6,174 nucleotides of DNA, taken from contig DASWAT010000098.1 of NCBI GenBank assembly GCA_036390995.1, forward strand, positions 1 to 6,174, in the 5' to 3' direction. Of the stretch, positions 1-4,340 are shown in pieces; within the stretch, counting starts at the first letter, position 1; every line of letters begins with the position of its first letter. The DNA is from DASQQQ01 sp036390995 (lineage in GTDB: Bacteria; Actinomycetota; UBA4738; HRBIN12). The notes below the pieces were generated by a model, which did no database searches, was not told the origin of the DNA, and saw only the letters and a list, made by a program, of their open reading frames with translations. The position numbers and the translations under genes were made by a program.

Positions 1-98
1 TGACCAGCTGGGGCGACCCGCTGTGCCGCTCGTTGGATCAGACACAGCGCATCGACATCCCGTCGGTGCGGAACTTCATCCTCGACCACATGGACTGA
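1..98 (+). CDS. C-terminal end of an unidentified rightward gene (5' end outside window)
   Basis: An open frame enters from the left edge (first full codon at 3) and ends at TGA 96-98, giving 31 residues that begin TSWGDPLCRS and end RNFILDHMD. Of these 31 codons, 29 have G or C in the third position, as expected for real coding sequence in this genome. The frame ends just before a strong hairpin at 114-142, which also fits a true gene end. I do not recognise the family from this short tail, and no motif is diagnostic. It is convergent with the cyclophilin gene and so belongs to a different transcription unit. That it is coding is fairly likely; its function is unknown. Confidence 0.6.
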   Translation, partial: TSWGDPLCRSLDQTQRIDIPSVRNFILDHMD

Positions 99-113
99 CA
101 CGAACTCGGAACC

Positions 114-142
114 GGGGACCGGCCGGGATGCGGCCGGTCCCC
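114..142. terminator. Strong hairpin between convergent genes, likely bidirectional terminator
   Basis: A perfect 12-bp inverted repeat pairs 114-125 (GGGGACCGGCCG) with 131-142 (CGGCCGGTCCCC) around a 5-nt loop. It starts 15 nt after the TGA of the rightward gene and ends 5 nt before the TAG of the leftward cyclophilin gene, so it could stop transcription from both sides. There is no T-tract on either strand, so it is not a textbook intrinsic terminator. Terminators without a U-tract are commonly proposed in high-GC actinobacteria. The stem is seen directly; its termination function is inferred. Confidence 0.7.
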
Positions 143-147
143 CCGCT

Positions 148-1011
148 CTACTTCGAGACCGTGATGGTCACCGAGTCGATGTAGACCGCCTGCTTCGGCT
201 GCTGGCCCGAGAGCTGGCCGTTGGCCGCCGCGCTCGGATCCAGGATGGGGACCTGGCCGATCCGCTTCACCACGCCGAGCCCCTTCACCACCCGGCCGAA
301 GACCGTGTAGTTGGGGTTCGAGTCCAGCTTGTGGCCTTCGTTGCCGTAGACCACGAAGAACTGGCTGCCGCCGGTGTCGGGTCCACCGTTCGCCATGGCC
401 ACCACGCCGGGACCGTAGCTCTGGCCCCCGCCGAGCTCGTCGTTGATCGTGTACCCGGGCCCCCCCGTGCCGGTCCCCGTGGGATCGCCGCCCTGGATGA
501 TGTCGATGCCCGTGTCGATGCGGTGGACGCGGGTGCCGTCGTAGAAGCCCTTGTCGGCGAGGAACACGAAGCTGTTCACGGTCACCGGCGCCTTGTCCGC
601 CAGGAGCTTGACCTCGAACGTGCCGCACGACGTGGTGAACGTGGCCGTGTAGGTCTTGGCGGGATCGATCGTCGTCGGCGGTGGCCCCGCGAACTGGGGC
701 TTGGGCTTCGTGGCGTCCTTCGGCGCCTCGGCCCCGCACGCGACCACCTTGGGGCCCGGAGAGGGCCTCACCGTCCCGGTCTGTTCACCGGGAGAGGCCG
801 TGGGCGTGGGGCTCGGCGTAGGGGTGCCGGACGCAGCGGTCTGCCCGCCGTTGTTCCGGCCGAGGGCGAGGTATGCGACGACGAGACCCACGAGCGCCAC
901 GGCGAAGGCCACGCCGATGACCGTGGCGCGCTGCCGCTGCCTCTGGCGCCGTTCGTCGTAGCGGCGCTGGGCCAGCCTGGCGAGCTGCTTGTTCCTGGTT
1001 CTCCTGGACAC
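148..1011 (-). CDS. Membrane-anchored cyclophilin-type peptidyl-prolyl cis-trans isomerase
   Basis: This 287-residue protein should catalyse cis-trans isomerisation of X-Pro bonds outside the cytoplasmic membrane and help exported proteins fold. Residues 1-28 are very basic (cytoplasmic side). Residues 29-50 form one hydrophobic signal anchor, and about 57-87 are a Pro/Thr/Ser-rich linker. The cyclophilin domain spans about 118-286. Recognisable blocks are VHRI (162-165, with the catalytic Arg164), IIQGGDPTGTGTGGPGY (171-187), MANGGPDTGGSQFF (206-219) and YTVFGRV (235-241). Cys92 and Cys129 could form a disulfide. The residues matching the cyclosporin-contact Trp of human CypA are not Trp, so drug insensitivity is plausible. 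The start is GTG at 1011-1009. I see no clear Shine-Dalgarno sequence, and the preceding gene stops only 11 nt upstream, so translational coupling is likely. The TAG stop is followed by the strong hairpin. The family call is very firm; the client proteins are unknown. Confidence 0.95.
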   Translation of the reverse strand: MSRRTRNKQLARLAQRRYDERRQRQRQRATVIGVAFAVALVGLVVAYLALGRNNGGQTAASGTPTPSPTPTASPGEQTGTVRPSPGPKVVACGAEAPKDATKPKPQFAGPPPTTIDPAKTYTATFTTSCGTFEVKLLADKAPVTVNSFVFLADKGFYDGTRVHRIDTGIDIIQGGDPTGTGTGGPGYTINDELGGGQSYGPGVVAMANGGPDTGGSQFFVVYGNEGHKLDSNPNYTVFGRVVKGLGVVKRIGQVPILDPSAAANGQLSGQQPKQAVYIDSVTITVSK

Positions 1012-1022
1012 GGCGACAGAGG

Positions 1023-2411
1023 TTATCGCGCCGGCAGCGCTTCGAGCGCCAGGCCGTCCAGGATGTCGGTCTCGGAGACCAGGGCGCGCCCGAACCCGAA
1101 CCTGCGCATCACCTCGACCAGGATCACCGCGCCCACGACGATGACGTCGCCCCGACCCGGCGCCATGACCGGGATCGCGGCGCGCCCGGCGTTCGTCATC
1201 CGCCGGAGCTCGCCCAGCACCCGCTCGGCCTCACCGAGCGAGAGCCAGGACCGATGGATGGCCTCGGGGTCGTAGAAGTCCAGGCCGAGCGCGATGGCCT
1301 GGACGGTGGTGGCGGTGCCGGCCACGGCCACGAAGGTCTGGGCCTCGCGGACCGGGACCGCCTCGTCGACCTCGTCCAGCACGTCGCGCACGAGCGCGCG
1401 ACAGGCGGCGAGCTCCTCCTCCGTGGGCGGATCGCTGCGGACCAGCCGTTCGGTCAGTCGCACGCTCCCCATCGGGGTGGACACGGCGGCCTCGGGTCGC
1501 TCGGCCCCCGTCACGAACTCGGTGGAGCCGCCGCCGATGTCGAGCACGAAGAACGGCGCCGGCGCGTCCAGCCCGCGCGCGGCGCCGAGGAACGACAGCT
1601 CGGCCTCCTTCTGCCCGGATATCACCTCGAGGTCGGAGCCCGCGAGCGCCCTCACCGCGGCCTCGAGCTCGCCCCGGTTCGACGCCTCGCGGACCGCCTG
1701 GGTCGCGGCCACGCGGATCCGTTCCGCGTGGAGCGCCCGCGCCCGCCGGCAGTACCGCGCCAACACGTCCACCGTGCGCTGCAACGCTTCCGGGTCGATC
1801 TGGCCCGTTCGATCCACGTCCGTGCCGATGCGCGTGATGACCATGTCCCGGGCGAACACGTCCAGCTCGCCGGCCCGGCCGGCGCTCGCGACGATCAGCC
1901 GGATCGAGTTCGTCCCCAGGTCGACCGCCGCCACCCTGCCGGGACGCTCCTCCGGATGGATGGGCTCGACCCGCTCGGCTACCCAGACCCCCACCGGATC
2001 GTCGCCGCCCGCGAGGTGGTTCGCGTAGTGGGCATGGAGGCACTTGACCCCGGTGCGAGTGCCCCCGACCCCCCCCAAGGCGAGCGCCTCCGGATGGTTG
2101 CGTGCGCGCTCTCGCGCGTACTCCTCGTGCGCGGCGGAGAGTGCGACGGCGAACTCCTCGTCGGCCTCCGCTCGCTGGTTCAGGCCGCCGATCAACCCGT
2201 CCGCCTCCAAGCGCGAGACGGCGCGCACCGCCTCGGGACAGGTGAGCCAGAACAGCGTGGGGAACGGACGACCCTCGGGGTCGAACGGGCGGTTCCGGAT
2301 GACCAAGGGGTGCCCGCCCGGACAGCGTGCGACGACGGTGAACGGTGTGACGGGATCGCGGCCCAGCTGCCGGCGGACCGCAGCCAGATCGCTGCCGAGG
2401 AGCTCGCTCAA
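1023..2411 (-). CDS. Fusion of DUF501 domain and short-form Ppx/GppA phosphatase
   Basis: This 462-residue protein has two domains that are usually separate neighbouring genes (for example Rv1025 and Rv1026 in Mycobacterium tuberculosis). Residues 1-142 are DUF501, of unknown function, with RCPGGHP (29-35), PFPTLFWLTCP (49-59), GVGG (114-117) and VKCLHAHYA (122-130). Residues about 158-462 are a Ppx/GppA phosphatase of the ASKHA fold. It has the phosphate-1 motif AAVDLGTNSIRL (161-172), ATQAVREASN (236-245), the catalytic Glu269 in SGQKEAE (equivalent to E. coli Ppx Glu121), DIGGGSTE (291-298), VAGTATT (363-369) and a SETDILDG end (446-453). It lacks the C-terminal HD-like region of E. coli Ppx, as is normal for the short form. 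The likely substrates are polyphosphate or pppGpp; which one cannot be read from sequence. The start is TTG at 2411-2409, 9 nt after the S1 gene stop, with no good Shine-Dalgarno. No other ATG/GTG/TTG in this frame suits the DUF501 N-terminus. It is cytoplasmic. The domain calls are firm. Confidence 0.93.
   Translation of the reverse strand: MSELLGSDLAAVRRQLGRDPVTPFTVVARCPGGHPLVIRNRPFDPEGRPFPTLFWLTCPEAVRAVSRLEADGLIGGLNQRAEADEEFAVALSAAHEEYARERARNHPEALALGGVGGTRTGVKCLHAHYANHLAGGDDPVGVWVAERVEPIHPEERPGRVAAVDLGTNSIRLIVASAGRAGELDVFARDMVITRIGTDVDRTGQIDPEALQRTVDVLARYCRRARALHAERIRVAATQAVREASNRGELEAAVRALAGSDLEVISGQKEAELSFLGAARGLDAPAPFFVLDIGGGSTEFVTGAERPEAAVSTPMGSVRLTERLVRSDPPTEEELAACRALVRDVLDEVDEAVPVREAQTFVAVAGTATTVQAIALGLDFYDPEAIHRSWLSLGEAERVLGELRRMTNAGRAAIPVMAPGRGDVIVVGAVILVEVMRRFGFGRALVSETDILDGLALEALPAR
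1932..1953 (-). promoter_or_regulatory. Possible internal ribosome binding site and GTG start for Ppx alone
   Basis: Inside the fusion gene, exactly at the domain junction, the coding strand has GGAGGAG (1953-1947) followed 12 nt later by an in-frame GTG (1934-1932, Val160). Initiation there would give a Ppx/GppA protein starting MAAVDLGTNS, close to the usual start of stand-alone homologs. The spacing is longer than the usual 5-9 nt, and the purine run also encodes two Glu residues, so it may be chance or a relic of a formerly separate gene. Confidence 0.25.
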
Positions 2412-2420
2412 CCGCGGAGT

Positions 2421-2783
2421 CTACTTGCGCTTGTGCTCGACCGAACGCTTGAAGTCGACCTGGCGCTCCTCGCTCTGGCGCATGAACTTCTTGAGCATGG
2501 ACTCGAAGCCCGGGTCGGCCCCGCGACGCGGCCGCTGCGGCACGGGGTCCTGGAGGGCCTTGATCGACAGGTCGATCTTGCCGTCCTCTTTGATCGCGAT
2601 GACCTTGGCCTGGACGACGTCGGTCTCGCGCAGATGGTCGTGGACGTCCTTCACGTAGTTCCGGTCGATCTCGGAGATGTGCACGAGCCCGACCTTTCCC
2701 CCTTCGAGCGTGAGGAACGCCCCGTACGGAGTGATGCGCGACACGGTCCCCTCGATGACCGCGCCGACTTCGAGATCTGCGAT
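2421..2783 (-). CDS. Small S1-domain RNA-binding protein (YabR/Gsp13-like); start codon uncertain
   Basis: The gene encodes about 120 residues. With residue 1 at 2783, a single S1 (OB-fold) RNA-binding domain spans about 5-78, with the typical blocks VGAVIEGTVSRITPYGAF, GLVHISEI, YVKDV and DGKIDLSIKAL. A charged tail (92-120) reads FESMLKKFMRQSEER and ends in KRK, which is characteristic of the YabR group encoded next to divIC in Bacillus. It probably binds RNA or ribosomes in the cytoplasm. The start is a problem. The position where homologs begin carries ATC (2783-2781), preceded at 5-nt spacing by GAAAGGGG. Canonical in-frame alternatives are GTG at 2846 and TTG at 2873, but these lie in the apparent promoter and add residues that look non-coding (many A/T third positions). 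The TAG stop at 2423-2421 is in the same frame as the next gene. The family is sure; the start is not. Confidence 0.9.
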   Translation of the reverse strand: MADLEVGAVIEGTVSRITPYGAFLTLEGGKVGLVHISEIDRNYVKDVHDHLRETDVVQAKVIAIKEDGKIDLSIKALQDPVPQRPRRGADPGFESMLKKFMRQSEERQVDFKRSVEHKRK

Positions 2784-2788
2784 GACAA

Positions 2789-2796
2789 CCCCTTTC
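2789..2796 (-). promoter_or_regulatory. Putative ribosome binding site of the S1 gene
   Basis: GAAAGGGG lies on the - strand at 2796-2789, 5 nt before ATC (2783-2781), the codon at which YabR-like proteins would be expected to begin. It is the only purine-rich stretch between the predicted transcription start and the S1 domain. It therefore argues for initiation here rather than at the upstream GTG or TTG. The match to anti-Shine-Dalgarno is moderate. Confidence 0.5.
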
Positions 2797-2803
2797 GAGC
2801 TCG

Positions 2804-2828
2804 GCGAGCAGGCTCGTTGCCCGCTCGC
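2804..2828 (-). other. Hairpin in the 5' leader of the S1 operon
   Basis: On the - strand, GCGAGCGGGC (2828-2819) can pair with GCCTGCTCGC (2813-2804), forming a 10-bp stem with one G-U pair and a 5-nt loop AACGA. It falls between the predicted transcription start (about 2838) and the putative ribosome binding site (2796-2789). It could stabilise the mRNA or control translation. Since the operon begins with an RNA-binding S1 protein, it might be an autoregulatory site, but that is speculation. Confidence 0.4.
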
Positions 2829-2844
2829 GCTACGGTAGACGGCC

Positions 2845-2873
2845 ACTATCCCAAGGGGGCCCCGACCCGTCAA
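2845..2873 (-). promoter_or_regulatory. Sigma70/SigA-type promoter for the S1-DUF501/Ppx-cyclophilin operon
   Basis: The - strand carries TTGACG (2873-2868) as the -35 element, a 17-nt spacer, and GATAGT (2850-2845) as the -10 element, preceded by an extended -10 TGn (TGG). The expected transcription start is near 2838. This is an unusually good match for a GC-rich genome and sits in the only real gap of the leftward block. The spacer contains the palindrome GGGGCCCC. If the promoter is real, GTG 2846 and TTG 2873 cannot be the S1 start on this transcript. Confidence 0.7.
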
Positions 2874-2883
2874 TAGGCCCTCG

Positions 2884-2923
2884 GAGCGCCTGGTCCGGCA
2901 CCGCTCGGCGACCCGCGGCGCTC
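2884..2923 (-). terminator. Weak two-tier hairpin after the ABC ATPase gene, possible terminator
   Basis: On the - strand GAGCGCC (2923-2917, overlapping the stop codon) pairs with GGCGCTC (2890-2884), and inside it GGTC (2913-2910) pairs with GACC (2895-2892). There is no T-tract, and the loop is large. It lies between the ATPase stop and the next promoter, where a terminator would be expected. The structure is imperfect, so read-through into the S1 operon remains possible. Confidence 0.35.
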
Positions 2924-4340
2924 AGGCGGGGCGTTCGGTGAGCTCGCCGTCGGCCATCGAGAGGACCCGATCCAGGAACCCGATCACGTCCTCATCGTGC
3001 GTCGCCATGAGGCAGGCGGTTCCGTTGCCGGCCTCTCGCCGGATGGCCTCGAAGATCCGCTCCGTCCAGCCGCGGTCCTGGTGGCCGGTGGGCTCGTCGG
3101 CGAGCATCACGAGCGGTGAGAGCACCAGGGCTCGAGCGAGCGCCGCCCGCTGCTGCTCCCCCACCGAGGTCTCCTTCGGGTACCGGTGCTGGAGCGCTTC
3201 CAGACCGAACGCGTCGATCAGACCGTCGAGGAAGGCGGCACGTTCGGCCAGCGTCCCGGTCAGCCGGGCCGGGTACTCGACGTTCTCGCGGATCGTCAGC
3301 TCCTCGATCAGGCCGAGCCTCTGGGGCAGGACCGCCACCTCGCTCCACGAGGGCGTCCGGCCGAGCTCGCGACCTTCGACCGTGACCCGGCCCTCGTCCG
3401 GCCGCTCCCAGCCGGCCACGACGTTCAACAGCGTCGTCTTGCCCGAACCGGACCGGCCGACCAGCCCCACCAGCTCGCCGCGCCGAACGTCCAGGTCGGC
3501 CCCGGCCACGGCGTGGACCTGCTCGTCTCCCCGCCGGTAGGTCTTGCGCAGGTTCCGAACCTCGAGCACCGGAGGCTGGAACGCCGTCCAGCCGTCGTCT
3601 TGGTCTCGGGCGGACCCCGCGCCCCAGGCCACCTCCGTTCGGGCTCCGCGCCGACGCTCGCGCACCTCGCCGTGCTCGAGCGGGAGCACCACGTCCGCGG
3701 CCCGCATGACGTCACGATCGTGCGTGGCCAGCACGAAGCTCACCCCGCGACCGACGAGCTCGCGGATCACGTGCAGGACGCCCGCCCCGGACGCCGAATC
3801 GAGCTCGGCGGTGGGTTCGTCGGCCACGACCAGCCTCGCACCGGCGACGAGCACCTGCGCGAAGGCCGCGCGCTGCTGCTCCCCGCCCGAGAGCTCCGCC
3901 GGGACGTGACCCACGCGATGGCCGATCCCCAGCACGTCGAGCACCTCGGCCGGACCCATCGCGGTCGACCCGTCCCGGTGCCGCGCCGCCATCGCGAGGT
4001 GCTCGCCCACGGTCAGGTGCGTGAAGAAGTTGTCGGAGGCGCGCTGGAACACGTAGCCGACGGTCGTTCGCCGGAGGCGCCGCAGCCGGCGTGCCGAGGC
4101 CCGGTGGATCGGCACCCCCACCACCTCGATCGAACCGCCGTCGGGCCGGTCGAGTCCCGCCAGCAGACGGAGGAGCGACGACTTGCCGCTGCCGGAGGGC
4201 CCGACCACAGCGGCCAGCGCGCCCTCGGGGAAGACGGCCGTCACTCCCCCCAGCGCGCGGACCTCGCTACGGGATGTCCGGTAGGTCTTCACGACATCGA
4301 TGCATGATGCGATCGGGCGCTCGGCGTGCTCACTCCGCAA
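2922..4340 (-). CDS. ABC transporter ATPase with two tandem MacB/LolD-type nucleotide-binding domains
   Basis: This 472-residue cytoplasmic ATPase should power the FtsX-type permease encoded just upstream. NBD1 (about 10-228) has Walker A GPSGSGKS (47-54), Q-loop Gln99, signature LSGGEQQR (150-157), Walker B with Glu175 and H-loop His207. A charged linker (about 228-256) leads to NBD2 (about 257-470). NBD2 has Walker A GRSGSGKT (295-302), Gln340, Walker B with Glu416 and His448, but a divergent signature TSVGEQQR (391-398) in which the first Gly of LSGG is Val. MacB/LolD ATPases normally have one NBD of about 220-250 residues and dimerise; here the dimer is covalent and asymmetric. The TTG start at 4340-4338 is supported by GGAGGTGAT at 4354-4346 and overlaps the permease stop by 11 nt, indicating coupled translation. 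The substrate is unknown. Confidence 0.93.
   Translation of the reverse strand: MRSEHAERPIASCIDVVKTYRTSRSEVRALGGVTAVFPEGALAAVVGPSGSGKSSLLRLLAGLDRPDGGSIEVVGVPIHRASARRLRRLRRTTVGYVFQRASDNFFTHLTVGEHLAMAARHRDGSTAMGPAEVLDVLGIGHRVGHVPAELSGGEQQRAAFAQVLVAGARLVVADEPTAELDSASGAGVLHVIRELVGRGVSFVLATHDRDVMRAADVVLPLEHGEVRERRRGARTEVAWGAGSARDQDDGWTAFQPPVLEVRNLRKTYRRGDEQVHAVAGADLDVRRGELVGLVGRSGSGKTTLLNVVAGWERPDEGRVTVEGRELGRTPSWSEVAVLPQRLGLIEELTIRENVEYPARLTGTLAERAAFLDGLIDAFGLEALQHRYPKETSVGEQQRAALARALVLSPLVMLADEPTGHQDRGWTERIFEAIRREAGNGTACLMATHDEDVIGFLDRVLSMADGELTERPA

Noticed and set aside
38..739. - strand open frame running through the intergenic hairpin and the cyclophilin gene
   Set aside because: It is an Arg/Gly/His-rich alternative frame of the cyclophilin gene and crosses the convergent terminator.
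640..850. Pro/Thr/Ser repeats of the cyclophilin linker as a possible DNA repeat element
   Set aside because: This is a low-complexity extracytoplasmic linker, common between signal anchor and domain in actinobacterial exported proteins; no regular DNA repeat unit is present.
2069..2076. Run of eight C that might hide a frameshift in the fusion gene
   Set aside because: Conserved DUF501 motifs occur in the same frame on both sides (LTCP before, GVGG at the run, KCLHAH after), so the frame appears correct.
1254..2876. Long + strand open frame of 540 codons opposite the DUF501-Ppx and S1 genes
   Set aside because: It is antisense to two genes with unmistakable conserved motifs. Its own translation is low-complexity and rich in Arg, Asp, His and Pro, as expected for a shadow frame in GC-rich DNA.
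3186..4307. Long + strand open frame opposite the ABC ATPase
   Set aside because: It covers the antisense of both NBDs and shows no recognisable domain; the open length follows from the high GC content.
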